From assembly GCA_933228895.1 (NCBI GenBank), contig OW121856.1, positions 100,477,027 to 100,541,026 of the forward strand: 64,000 bases of DNA. Direction: 5' to 3'. How positions within the stretch are numbered: the first letter of the stretch is position 1; every line of letters starts with the position of its first letter. A program made the translations under genes and the position numbers. Positions 51,648 through 63,479 of this stretch are shown here, piece after piece. The notes under the pieces are model-generated. The model was not told where the DNA came from and did no database searches. It was given only the letters and a program-made list of their open reading frames with translations. This stretch comes from Platycnemis pennipes (taxonomy: Eukaryota > Arthropoda > Insecta > Odonata > Platycnemididae).

Positions 51648-52485
51648 ATCCACATAATACCCTGCAAGATACTATAAAAGTGTGTTGCAGGGGGTGAATT
51701 CACACTTAACATGCATTACTTATCATGTATAAAAAGCAATAGCAAGCATGCAATATCATGCTGTTAGTTGGGTTACCTTAAAGTCCTTATGCCCACATGC
51801 AACCAATCTATCTATCCTATCTATGCTATATGCTATCCATTGATACACTCGTATTTATTTTATTGGACATATTTACCGCTAAACAAATCCCTAATTGTAA
51901 GAGAAAAAAGGACATTTTGAATCAGTCAGTTCGGAAATCGATTCCTCTAATTTTGTGATTATGATCAAGTCTACCATGGAAAGTTGAAGATCGGAAAATA
52001 TTTTTAACGTAATCAGTGAAAATATTATCTCAGAATTTACTTAAGGGATTAAGTCTAAATGTCAACCTACTATTACACACTGATTCCCACTTTTAACTCA
52101 TTTAATACGCTGGTTACGCAAATATAGTTATCATACCGTCCCTTTACAAATCTTTCCGATCTTCGCTGCACACGTTCAAGTTCATTAATTAGGCCTATTT
52201 CATAAGGATCCTATATACTGGCAGCGTACTCCAAATGAGGTCTAGCAAGGGAAAATCAGCTGATTTCTCGTACATGAATGTCACGTTTACCCAGCATTCT
52301 TTTGATGAATCCCATTTTACGATTAGCTTGACACATTATTCTTTTATATTTCATAAGGATCCCATATAGTGGCAGCATACTCCGAATGAGGTCTAACAAG
52401 GGAAAAGCAGCTGATTTCTCGTACATGAATGTCACGTTTACCGAGTACTCTTTTGATGAATCCCAGTTTACGATTCAAGTTATAT
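51648..52485 (-). mobile_element. LINE-J, 5'-truncated copy with 151-bp internal duplication
   Basis: Minus-strand copy from the tail ('catccacataataccctgca') through the 3' UTR ('gctgttagttgggttacctt') into coding sequence complementary to the RVQRRSARFVKGRY and ASIWDPYEI regions. The block starting at 52201 ('cataaggatcctatatactg') is repeated from 52352 ('cataaggatcccatatagtg') to about 52480, a tandem duplication of coding sequence. No long frame survives. Confidence 0.8.
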
Positions 52486-54224
52486 ATTTGAAATTAAAAG
52501 GCTGATTGACGGCCAACATGCCACAGAAGACATTGGAATGGTATAAACTACCTTTTTCTCGCATCCCAGATTTTTTTTAATGAGGCTGAAGTTCATCACT
52601 GAGGATTGGTAATCGGCATCAGGCAAGAAATGTCAATGGGGACTGAGGCATGAGAACTTGATCGTTCCAGATGGGTGTGAACACATGGGTAGCGATGCGA
52701 AGCGCATTGGACGGCATTAAGAAACGTCAGCGTCTCGCGCGACAGTACACCGGCAGGCAAAGCATTATTCATCGCTGGAACGAACATGACATATACATCA
52801 CGCGCAAAACGAAAGCGTAACGCACGAGGCAGTCATTTGAGGCTCAATCACGCTTGCTTTGGTAACATATACGTCAAGCTGGCGCTATGTCCACGTCAAA
52901 AAATTCGAAATTAATCTAAGGGTACCATTCATCACTGCATCATTTTCATCATTATTCACCATTGCATAATTGAGCTACAATCTGCTTTCTCATAATATTC
53001 ATCCCTTCACCCTACATGACTTTAAAGGCAACGGTAACGCCTCCATAAATCGATTTTTTACGTGCCTAAATATGGGTAATCCCCCATAACCTTTACTATG
53101 CGCAATTAATATAGGGCATAAAATTGTGTTAAACGTCAAAAGTACAGCAGCCATAGGTAGGCTAAAATGATAATTTGGCAAATTTCGATTTTATGAAGAG
53201 GTTTCCGGGTTTGAAAAGCCTTAAGTGTAGAAAAAATATAAATTAAATACCATACGTGCTCAATATTGTATTGCTTTCGTCGTTTAGTTGACTAAGAAAT
53301 TCACCATCACCTACACATCAAAAACTACCCCAAAAATATTTTTAGGAAATAATGAATTATAAATTTGTATAAGATCAGGGCAGGATTAACCATAAAGAAA
53401 AATAAACACGCACTTAGGGCATCACGAGGAGGGGGAACCTCAGAAATTTAAATCTGAAAAATGTTCAACTGTAAATTAAGTGGATATATACTACATTAAC
53501 CTTATTTTCCATCTTTAAGCACATTTGGTTCATTCTGATTTTATTTTACGGTATAATATTTTTTCATGTGTTGGAGTACATATATATGGGGGCACTTGGG
53601 GACATCAAAATTTTATAACTGCTATGGGCCTCAAAGGGTCTCATTCTGGTCTTGTCCTAATGTTTTTCTTGCATTATTGCATTTATAAGTATATTCAATG
53701 AGTGTATGCAGGCCGGAATAGGCAGGAATTCCGCTATGCATTAAATGTTTATTAAACCCTACTAGTTAATAATAGGGTATTGAGGGCTAAAAGGCTATTC
53801 TAACTTCGCGTTTTATCATCGAGCGACTTTCCCCTTGCACTACTTCCATTTACAGCTCAGGACTATCCAGGGTGAATAGGAGCCTTGAATGTAATCTCGA
53901 CCGAAAGGGGAAAACGCCCGTGCTGACAGTAATTTATCTAAGATAGTCTTGACCTTCGCTTGCACTGGTTGTCGGCGAGCAAGGATGAAGACAGCCTCAG
54001 CACTAACAGACCAGATAAAGTGGTGTTCTACACGTCATGGTTAGTTTTCATTGATCTCTTCCACTTCCTCTCGTCTCTTTTAAACATTTCTTATCATGAA
54101 CCATTTCCCCCTCTGCTACGTGTACGTCATACCATTTGTTACGCAGTCAGTAAAGCAAAATACTCCCTCTTCCTCATCATTCTACCCTCTAAAACGACCT
54201 TCAAAAATCCGTAACGTTCAATTA
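52486..54224. other. no gene recognised
   Basis: Short frames (52596-52787 and 52999-53181 minus; 53960-54214 plus) without domains. No repeat family shared within the window. Confidence 0.45.
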
Positions 54225-54387
54225 CTTAGTCCAATAATCCTTTATTACTAGATGCATGTGACCCCATTATGTAGCATGTTTCCATGAAGTATCCTAGTTG
54301 CATGTCAATAGTGCATGTTTGGTGATCTTCAACCCCTGCCACACACCCTCATGGTGGCTCGCAGGGTATTACGTAGATGTAGATTAA
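54225..54387 (+). repeat. LINE-J 3' UTR copy
   Basis: 'agatgcatgtgaccccatta', 'catgtttccatgaagtatcc', 'cccctgccacacaccctcat', 'ggtggctcgcagggtattac' and a GTAGATGTAGAT tail. Confidence 0.8.
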
Positions 54388-54917
54388 ACTCCACCGATCC
54401 CCGAAGTTTAATTGAATATCCATTTACTCGGCCCTGACATCCTCTGTACCATGTAGGGCCAGGAAAACCATTAATATTATCCCGTGTTACACTGAAGATG
54501 CTATCATGGGCCAAACTATAGGGCTCAGTGAGCCTTTCTTCCTCAGCATATCGCATACTCAGACCAATCTGTTGACGGTATATCTCATTCTCAGTTTTTT
54601 TGCTATCTGATTAATCGGTAAACGTTGATGCGTTTTTTGATAACCTCCTTTTATCTTGTACTTTTGGTTTCCTGGCAAAGGTTTCTGTCTCGATAGCAAG
54701 GACTTCTTAGTCTCCACCTACTCTGCATTCTACAGGAAGTCGGAACATGCATAACAAATCGATTAGAGTTGTCATCATCATTATTTCAGAATTACTTTGA
54801 AACACGCCATTATTCAATCACATTTCCTTCATCTTGTTATCGTAGTTATCACTGTGTAATCTGTATCCTTTAACAAGCCTTTTCTAAGAGTGTGGTCAAT
54901 ACTCTTAAAAGGGGTAC
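54388..54917. other. no feature seen
   Basis: A 75-codon minus-strand frame (54329-54556) overlaps the LINE-J 3' end; nothing else was seen. Confidence 0.45.
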
Positions 54918-55017
54918 ATAGATACCGAAAGATGCGTAGTGCATGTTTGGTGATCTGCACCCCCTGGCACACACCCTCGCGGTGGCTTGCAGGGTATTGC
55001 GTAAATGTAGATCCATC
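54918..55017 (+). repeat. LINE-J 3' terminus
   Basis: 'gtagtgcatgtttggtgatc', 'cccctggcacacaccctcgc' and 'ggtggcttgcagggtattgc', then GTAAATGTAGATCC. Confidence 0.78.
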
Positions 55018-55261
55018 TACTAAACCTCCTCCTATAAAATATACAGTGTTTTATTTTTAATCTATGCCAGTACCTACATATGCATTCTAATATATAATTC
55101 ATAATGAAGAAACAACTGCTGAGCCATAAGAGTATGCAATTATAGGTATAAAAGAAAGCAGAAAGGAAAAACCTTCTAATACAGTTCTTTGAGTCAGAGT
55201 CGTGAATCATGGGTAATGCTGATCAGGAATTGATAGTAACATTCAAGACCTGGTTTTATGT
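55018..55261. other. short unannotated gap
   Basis: AT-rich and unique. Confidence 0.4.
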
Positions 55262-56330
55262 CATCACCATCATTATTCATCAATCCTCAGATTGGTTTGA
55301 CGCAGCTATCCACTGAGTTCTTTGATCGGGTAATCTGTTCATATTTTCGTATTTATTCTCTTTCACATCCTTCATCACTTGTTCCATCTCACTTGAGGCC
55401 TTCCTTTGCCATTCTTCCCATCCACTTGTCCTTCAACGATTGTCTTATAATATAATAGACCATAATCTCTTAACGTCTTAAGAAATGGCCTATTAAGTTA
55501 TCCCATCTTCTTCTTAAGAGTTTTCAGCAGGCTTCTCTTTTCTCCTACTCTTCTTAAGACTTCTTCGTTAGTCACTCGGTCTATCCATTTTATCTTCATC
55601 ATTCTTCTGTAGCACCACATTTCGAATCCTCCACCCTTTTCTTCTCCGCTTCTGCCAATGTCCATGCCTCACTGCCGTAAAGAAACATGCTGCAGTTGTA
55701 CGTCCTGATGAATCGTTTCCTTACTTCTACATTTGTATTTACAGATGTAAGTAGATTCTTCTTGTGATAGAATGCCCTCTTTGCCTGGGCTTTTCTCTCG
55801 ACTATTTCTTTCTTGCTTCGTCCATCCTTGCTTACTCGGCTTCCTATAGGTAGCAGAACTCTTTCACCTCTTCCAGTTTTTGCTTCCCTAGTTTAACGTT
55901 GGTTTTGGCTTCTTCACTGTTGCTGCACACCAATATCTTAGTTTCCTTCTTATTGATCTTCAGATGATATATGGCCGTTGTCCTTTCCATGATTATCAGA
56001 GTCTTATTCAGATCCAACTCTGTCTCTACAACGAGTGCTATGTCATCAGCGAATCGCAGCAAGCTAATATTTTCTCCGTGGATGTGCACTCCAGAAGACT
56101 TCTCTTTGATTTCGTTGATGGCTCTCTCTATGTAAACATTGAAAATTACGGGAGACAGTTCACAACCTTGCCTCACTCCTTTCTTTATGCTTGCTTGTGT
56201 ACTGCTGGGTCCTGATTTGATTATGGCCATCTGGTTTTTATACAAGCTGTGAATAATTCTTCGGTCATTGTATGATACTCCAATTTTTGCTTCAAATAAG
56301 GGACAATAAAAGATTAAATCGAAGTTACTG
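55262..56330 (-). mobile_element. LINE-R, 5'-truncated copy
   Basis: Minus-strand copy ending in a decayed ATGATG tail. The intact part (55844-56245, 133 codons) reads MYKNQMAIIKSGPSSTQASI, GVRQGCELSPVIFNVYIERA, ISLLRFADDIALVVETE and TKILVCSNSEEAKTNVKLGK before a stop. Codons just upstream still read KIGVSYNDRRIIHSLYKNQM. Further 3' coding is frameshifted but retains the KIKWIDRVTNEEVL and GHxLR regions at nucleotide level. FADD is intact. Confidence 0.85.
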
Positions 56331-56479
56331 GGGACTGGGGAATATTTCTTGCTTCTTCACAGATGGGTCCATATTTAATCACAGCTACTTGCTTTTTATA
56401 TCAATTCAATCCATTTTATATCTATTGGTTTTGTATCAATTAAAAAATATTAAATATAGAGAAGAGCTGAGGAAGAAAA

Positions 56480-56690
56480 CCCGATATATAATGGATTTGG
56501 CAAGATAATAAACGAAGGAAGAATGGAAGGAAAGGCCGCACGAGTTGAACCAAGGGATACGTGGATGGAGAAAAAAATAGGCATTTAGGAAATAAAAGAT
56601 ATCAGAATGTTAGTGAGCTAGCAATGTTACAGGAAAGAATGGAAAGGTGCAGGTAACCTATTATAGGATTAAAAACTAACAATGATACCA
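56480..56690 (+). repeat. LINE-S 3' end, tentative
   Basis: One frame reads GRMEGKAARVEPRDTWMEKK, resembling the GRPRxxW-x-D motif near the C-terminus of RTE-like proteins, followed by CYRKEWKGAG. Short and decayed. Confidence 0.4.
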
Positions 56691-56724
56691 GTTCACAACC
56701 CATACACACCCTTTCTATCGACCC

Positions 56725-57125
56725 TTATGGTGAAGTGGTTAGAGTACTGGCCTCTCCTCGGGAGGGTCCGGGTTTGAATCCCGGATGTGGAAGCTATTTT
56801 TCATTGGTAAACCGGCCCCTACTTGAATATTATGTGGAGATCAATCAAGTACAGTAACCCGCCCGTCGGATGAGAAGTTAAGCCGTGGTGACTTGGAGCC
56901 TTTTCGTTAGGAGCAGGCTAATGCCGACGCCGGGTTTCTCACCTCTCCTCCCCTCCATTCTTATCATTGTCCTTTCCTCCCGGTCTGAAGCGCCTATTAA
57001 TGTGGAAACAGACTTGAAAACACATACGACAATGTGCGAATTTCACGCGCCGTTGGGTTTAGCATTTGGTACTTCCTCACCGACCTTCGGGCTGGCTATA
57101 GGAAGTGGCCTAGCGCTTCTTTGCG
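56725..57125 (+). repeat. SINE with T1 head/body and T2-type 3' module
   Basis: The head 'tggtgaagtggttagagtac' and 'tggcctctcctcgggag' has B box 'ccgggtttgaatcccgg'. The body 'gcccgtcggatgagaagtt' and 'gctaatgccgacgccggg' is of the T1 variant. The 3' part then switches to 'caatgtgcgaatttcacgcg', 'ccgttgggtttagcattt' and 'accgaccttcgggctgg', which is the module of SINE-T2 and SINE-T3. A composite family member. Confidence 0.75.
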
Positions 57126-58664
57126 GCAAAAATATATCAGTTTATATTCATAAATCAAAGGCCTTTTAAAATGAATAAGTATGCCAATACAATCAGTACC
57201 AATATTCGAAATATACGCCTGATAAAGTTTTTTTTCCCTAAATTCTCGAAAAGTAGAAAGAGTTGCAGAAATTTCAGTCTTCTTCGTAAAATTTCCCTCT
57301 GTTTTGATAATATAAATCAAACCAAAATGGATGTTTACATGTGATGCATGGCCAAGTGAGAAAAGAATTGTTTCCAAGTAAATGTGAATAGGGAGCATTT
57401 CAACATGAACTCGATAAGTTTCCCGAAAATTAGGTGCGATTCACTGTCTCAGAATAATCTAAATTTTCCCATCTGATACAATGTTGTAATATGGTCGGAA
57501 ACGAGAAGTTATCAGACAATAATTGACTGAACAGGGTATATTTTTAAAATTGGAATGTCACGACGCGACAGCGTTCTCGGCAGGGAATTTTCGGAAGCCC
57601 GACATGAAAGGAAGGATTAGAAGGGAACGAGGTTTACTAATGTATATGATTTGGGGACTCCAAGGAAAGATTATCTCCACTTTACCAAATCAGTTAACGT
57701 GACCCAAATCCTGAGTAAATCCAATGTTAACGTAATAGGGAAAGCTGATATTAATTTCAAAGGTCTAAGGGGTAATTGTTCGGATCGAACGATTCAATGC
57801 CGACAACTACCACCTTACGTCCACATGGCGTCCATAAAAAGGAATTGCGATGAACTATTTACATGAGATATGAAAATGTATGATTTTTCAAACGGAGAAA
57901 AAAATTAACCTCATAGCCTTGAATTACATCTGGTTTTCAAAACGGGTCAGCAAAATGGTACCCGCGCTTAATAGCGAAGGTAGCAGCAAGTAACTAAAGA
58001 ACATACGTTAGTAAAATACGTCATTAGGCAACACATTTGCCCAGTGACCACACATAAGTCCGATTTTCGCTTGCCACTCTAACAAAATAGTTGAATGTTA
58101 ACCCGTAATGGCTCCACGCAAATTATTGGCCTGAAAAATCGTTGAAAATTTCTGTTATCCGCGAAAACTAACAAAAGAGCATTGTAGAAAAGAAAAAATC
58201 ATCAGGTTACAAATAAATTGATTTTTAATTAGGACTGCGACAGCAAAAAATCCTTTGATAGCCATAAAAAAAGGCGCAGGAGATTGCTAACAATCTTCTA
58301 AGTATACTTTGAGTGTATTTAAGGGTTGAGAATTAAAAGTTGTTATTTCATTATTTGTCGATAGTGTACTAGGGGGAGGATGAATCCAAAAATATTTGCG
58401 ATTTTTAAGTAATTCAAAAAAGAAACTGATATTATGACGGTTAAAGGATGCAAGGATGAACGCTATATTCGGTATACTTCTATTCAAGCAGATGGCTACG
58501 TTTGAGAATCAGAGCTATTTCAGGAAAAAAATGGAAAAGGACAAGACCGTAGGCTGATGAGGTTCTTAAGGAAAGGAAATGCAAACAAGATATCAATCTG
58601 AAGACCAAAAGTTGGAGCAGGATTACAACACAGACTAGAATTTAGGAGCAAAGACGTAGCCGCT
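57126..58664. other. no gene recognised
   Basis: Short frames without domains (57096-57398 minus, 57651-57866 plus, 58287-58487 minus). No shared repeats. Confidence 0.45.
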
Positions 58665-58707
58665 TTGTCAGAGAATTATTGCCTAATTATAATGTCTTAC
58701 AATACCT
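58665..58707 (+). repeat. 43-bp direct repeat, left copy
   Basis: TTGTCAGAGAATTATTGCCT through 'cttacaatacct'. The partner, with a single difference, is at 59072-59114. Confidence 0.85.
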
Positions 58708-58964
58708 CATTAACAAGAATGAAGTCGGAAGTGCGATACCATGTTCATAACGTGATGGCCTTTGAGTAGTGACAATAAATAGGAAGGAAGAAATGAGGAA
58801 AGTGTGGGTAGAGGCGAAAGAAGGTATTAAAGTAAGTGACTATCAGGCCTGCTGCCTGCTTTTCAGGCACTTTTCATAAGCATTTCGTATGCAGAGAGAA
58901 GGAAATGGCTATTTATAAATAGAGAAATGTGTCCAACTCTAATTATCCTATATGTTTTGTACTT

Positions 58965-59071
58965 ATTTCTACATCTACATCTACACGATAACCTCAAGCC
59001 ACCGCGAGGGTGTGTGGCAGGGGGTGAAGATCACCAAGCATGCACTACTAACATGCAAACTAGCAACTATA
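58965..59071 (-). repeat. LINE-J 3' terminus, 5'-truncated
   Basis: 'ctacatctacatctacacga' is the complement of the tail, then the hairpin complement 'ccaccgcgagggtgtgtggc' and 100 bases of 3' UTR. It ends exactly where the right 43-bp repeat begins. Confidence 0.82.
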
Positions 59072-59114
59072 TTGTCAGAGAATTATTGCCTAATTATAAT
59101 GTCTTATAATACCT
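59072..59114 (+). repeat. 43-bp direct repeat, right copy
   Basis: Identical to 58665-58707 apart from T for C in 'cttataatacct'. Confidence 0.85.
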
Positions 59115-59166
59115 TACACCTTTCTACACCATGTTTTCATTACATGTTGTCTCCCACTCTCAAAAA

Positions 59167-59818
59167 CCACGTTTTTTGCATTTTAGTCTGCACCACAAAC
59201 TGCTAAAAATCCAACGCTACTACCAAATCATACAGACAGAATCCACACTCAACGCACCAAACCTCACTCTTTTAGCTCAAAACTTGGGAGAGAGCAAAGC
59301 AAAACGGATACAGAATGACTGACTGAATGACTGACACGCTACAAAATTAATATATATTCGAATTAATCAACTGATTTAGCAACAAACATTAATGCATAAT
59401 AAACATTTTATAACCTTCTTCCAACTATTAGAAAAGTACCTACTACAAAACGCCTAGCTTTGAAATTCACAATTCATACACAAGATCGGAGCCGGTAGGC
59501 AAAAATTGATTTATTTCACTATCTGCCCATCTGAAACGTCAATGAATATTTTCATACTTACAAAATTGATTGATGAAACTAATTCCACTTTCTTCAGCTT
59601 CTTCAATCCAATTTTTGTCCCTTTCCCAAAAACGTGAACACATTTACTTAGCAACGTAAACAAAAATGCATAGCAACTGGTTTCCATGTTAAAAGATAGG
59701 GAAAACACCAATTTTTCTTTTGCATTTTTCTCTGCACCACTAACAGCTAAAAATCCAGAACTACAGTCAAATGACTGACTGACTGACTGACATGCTAAAA
59801 AATTAATGTATATAGAAG
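59167..59818 (+). repeat. two diverged copies of a GACT-ended repeat
   Basis: 'gcaccacaaactgctaaaaa' (59188 onward) and 'gcaccactaacagctaaaaa' (59732 onward) are followed in both by 'tcca', an 'actac' stretch, a (GACT)n microsatellite and 'gctaMaaaattaatRtatat'. In the first copy about 90 extra bases precede the microsatellite. Non-coding. Confidence 0.6.
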
Positions 59819-60065
59819 TGGCCATTCTCGCGTGCAACCAATTTCCATTGTTAAAATTACAATAATATCGACATTAAATCAATCATCCCAAAAGGCGTAC
59901 ATTTAAACAAATACGATTCACAAAAAATCCGAGTTGAATTCACCAGATTGCCAATTATAGAATCTTTCGACCGTAGTTTAACCGTAGGATAATCAACTAT
60001 TGATGCGGTTCAAAAGCTGAAACTTCGTCTATTAGCACTGATACGAGCAAAAGATTTCGAAGTTC
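59819..60065. other. short unannotated gap
   Basis: AT-rich and unique. Confidence 0.4.
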
Positions 60066-60740
60066 ACCTACGCGATACCCTGCGAGCCACCACGAGAGTG
60101 TGTGGCAGGGGGTGAAGATCACCAAACATGCACCATTGACATGCAACTATTCCGCTATATCGAAACATGATACATAATTGGGTCACATGCAGCTAGATGG
60201 TTAGTATCTACATAACACTGTGGCAGGGGGTGAAGATTACCAAACATGCCCTATTGACATGCAACTAGGCTACTACATGGAAACATGCCATATAATAGGG
60301 TCACATGCAGCTAAATGGTTATTATCTACATAGTAATAAATGGATTGGTTATTAATACATGCATTATACACTACAGACCATTCTAATTATAATTCACCTT
60401 CCTATCCCTCTGCTATGCTGTCTATTGTGTTATCTTATAGTACGGGGAAAAACAACATTTTGAATCTATCGGTACGACAATCTATCTCTCTAATCTTATT
60501 TACCGGGTCAAATCTAGCATTATACGCAGGGGTTTTTTAAATATATCTAATATATTCAGTAAAGCTATCCGTATTAAATTCCTGCAATAGATGTAATCTG
60601 TACGTTAATCTACGATCTAGTGACGATTCCCAACCTAATTCTTCTATTAATTATGATACACTACTAAACCTATTGTAACACCTTTTCACAAACCTGGTTG
60701 CTCTATGCTGCACACTGTCTAGCTCTCTGACCAGTTCGGA
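60066..60740 (-). mobile_element. LINE-J (second subfamily), with 118-bp 3' UTR duplication
   Basis: Minus-strand copy. The terminal hairpin complement lies at 60075-60115. Two tandem 3' UTR units follow (60102-60219 and 60220-60337, both starting GTGGCAGGGGGTGAAGATYA), then coding sequence complementary to the INKIREIDC region and, near 60690, to a segment reading ELVRELDSVQHRATRFVKRC. Stops interrupt it. Confidence 0.8.
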
Positions 60741-61727
60741 AATCGTAAAAAAGGCAAATTTTGGCAAAAAGCACCTACAGTTAAGAATTCGCTGGATTAA
60801 CCCTCTACCTAATTGTAAACAATGCGTGCAGGGCACAGGTATTCTCTTAAACGCTGAAAGTCATTAGTACAAAATGATGCAATTCCACTTGGTGGCGAGG
60901 AAGGAAACCGAATGCGACTTAATTGCCAGAGATGACGAGGGAAAAAGGGATGATAAAAGGCAAAATGAAACTGAGTGTTGAATGAGGAAAGAGGGAGAAA
61001 TTAAGAGAAAGGAAAAAATGGCATACGGGTAAAATGAGTTGAACTAAAACAATGAAAGGTCGTTCATCTTCAGCGAGACGGTTTCGCATTTTTGAAAGCA
61101 TCTCGCTGTTAATTAGACTCTTATACTGTGGCCAGTGAAGGAAAAAAAATTAAAGAGATGTATGTCCTTCTTGCAATTCATCACAAACCCCTCCTGAGGA
61201 ATGATTCTTTTATAAACAAATAACTTATTGTTAAAATAAAACAAAGAAAGTCATCATATGGTTATGGCACCATGTTATTTTTAGTATCGAAGTAACCCGC
61301 AAAGAAGATCATGGTTTTGAGTGTGTAGGACAGGGTTAAAGCAGCAATAATGAGCTTAAATTGTGACACTAAAAAGGAGGAAATTCTGGAAATGACAAGT
61401 AAATGCGAGAGACGTTGATGAAAAGGGTAATCAACCCTCAACAAAATTCTCTCCCACCAGATATCCTCGGAAGGTTTCTCTCCGACGCAATCTCGTCTGG
61501 GGACATTCCAGAGGAAAACTTCCTCTCCCCGAAAGTGAAACGGAGCTTCCTCTTTCATTTGCTCAGAGCAATGAAAGAGATCCACATAACACCACACAAG
61601 CGATGTATTTTTACGGTATATTTATTTTTTTTAAGTAGGTAGATATACAAAAAAGGTCTAGTCTAAAATGTACATTGCCTATCCTAATATACCCCAGTAA
61701 CTTCGATTTTATCTTGTATTTCCACCT
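60741..61727. other. no gene recognised
   Basis: Frames on both strands (61262-61597 minus, 111 codons; 61403-61642 plus, 79 codons) overlap and lack domains. 60900-61060 is purine-rich. Confidence 0.4.
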
Positions 61728-61741
61728 ATTTTAAGCAAAAA

Positions 61742-62746
61742 TTGGAGTATCATACAATGACCGAAAAATTATTCACTGCTTGTATAAAAACCAGATGGCC
61801 ATAATCAAATCAGGACCCAGCAGTACACAAGCAAGCATAAAGAAAGGAGTGAGGCAAGGCTGTGCACTGTCTCCCGTATTATTCAATGTCTGCATCGAAA
61901 AAATCATCCAAAAGTCAAAGAAAAGTCCCCGGGAGTGAATATCAACGGGGAGAAAATCAGCATGCTACGATTCGCCGATGACATAGCAGTCATGGCAGAA
62001 GCAGAAGGAGATAAAGAAGACACTAAGAAATATGGAAAGAACAATGACCAGATATCATCTGAAGATCAATAAAAATAAAACTAAGGTATTGGTATGCAGT
62101 AGGAGAAAGGAATCCAGGACCAATGTTAAACTTGGAAAACAAAAAAATCGAGGAGGCGGAAGAGTTCCGTTATCTGGGAAGCCGAATAACCAGCAATGGA
62201 CGAAGTAAGAGAGAAATTGCCAGTAGAATTTCCCCAGCGAAAAGGACATTTTACCAGAAGAAGATTCTGCTTACAGCTGCAAATACAAGCGTGGAAGTGA
62301 GGAACCAATTCATTAGAACATACATCTGGAGCATTCTACTACATGGTAGTAAAGCAAGGGCAATAAAAGCAGTAGAGAAGTGTAGGCTGGAAGCATTTGA
62401 AATGTGGTGCTACCGAAGAATGATAAAGATAAAATGGATCGATCGAGTGACAAACGAAGAAGTCTTAAGAAGAGTGGGAGATGAGAGATGTCTACTGAAA
62501 ACCTTAAAAAGAAGACGGGACGACTTAATAGGCCACATCTTAAGACACGATGGCCTAATGAAGACAATCATCGAGGGAAAAGTGAAAGGGAAGAATGAAA
62601 AAGGCAGGCCTCGTATGAGATATATGGAACAGGTCGTGAAGGATGTAAAAGAGAGGGATTACGTTAATATGAAGAGGTTGGTCGATAAAAGAATCGAGTG
62701 GAGGGCTGCGTCAAACCAATCTTAGGAATGTTGACCGATGATGATG
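61742..62746 (+). mobile_element. LINE-R, 5'-truncated copy
   Basis: Begins in the reverse transcriptase (IGVSYNDRKIIHCLYKNQMA, GVRQGCALSPVLFNVCIEK, ISMLRFADDIAVMAEAE) with frameshifts around 61910-62130. It then keeps a 200-codon frame (62123-62725): EEAEEFRYLGSRITSNGRSK, SILLHGSKARAIKAVEKC, KIKWIDRVTNEEVLRRVGDE, GHILRHDGLMKTIIEGKVKG and RIEWRAASNQS. The tail is GATGATGATG. ATTTTAAGCAAAAA occurs at 61728-61741 and again at 62747-62760, a candidate 14-bp target duplication. Confidence 0.85.
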
Positions 62747-62760
62747 ATTTTAAGCAAAAA

Positions 62761-63479
62761 AACTTTAACTTTAAAAAATTTTAATGCCTCCGTATTATTT
62801 CATATCAGTGTTATTTAAAATACCACAGCACTTCACTGGAGTTTGATGTTCACTAGAGACCTTTAAAATCTCCAGAAAAGGCACCCGTTCTAAATTTCCG
62901 CGTTGATTTCATTCTTACAGAAGAATGAAGAGAAAATGTCAGAGTCACGGAAGATGATGTCCTATGAATAGTGGAAAAACAACCGTCCGTTCATCAAATA
63001 CGACCTATTAGGAAAATGGTATAAGACAGTAGATGATAATTTTTAATGACAGAATCAAAAAAGAATACATGCAAAGTAAATTATGGATATAGTTAGTGAA
63101 TTACTATAAAAATGTAATGTGAGTATGAACTTGTATTTATAACCTACTACTGTGTAAGTATCAGTTTCGGTCCTTCGACGTGACACATAAAATGTGTTAT
63201 TCGCTCAGAACAGGGTTCAAGATACCGACTCGTGTACTCGTGTATCGTGACTCCCGATAAAGTGTAAGGGGTCGATTAAAAGGTCAAGAAATTCTTGAAG
63301 GAAGGGGTCGACGGTCAAAAATGTTTGGGGACCCCTGTGTTAGAAGGTGCGACATAACCTCGGCCTTTGCACAACCTAAAACCCTAAGTCAGTTAATATT
63401 TTATTATTACCGTGACTACATCACAATGATGGCATACACATGAAGCATAAAACTAAAAAAAAACATCGAGTCGACGCCA
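62761..63479. other. no feature seen
   Basis: AT-rich, without long frames or family matches. Confidence 0.45.
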
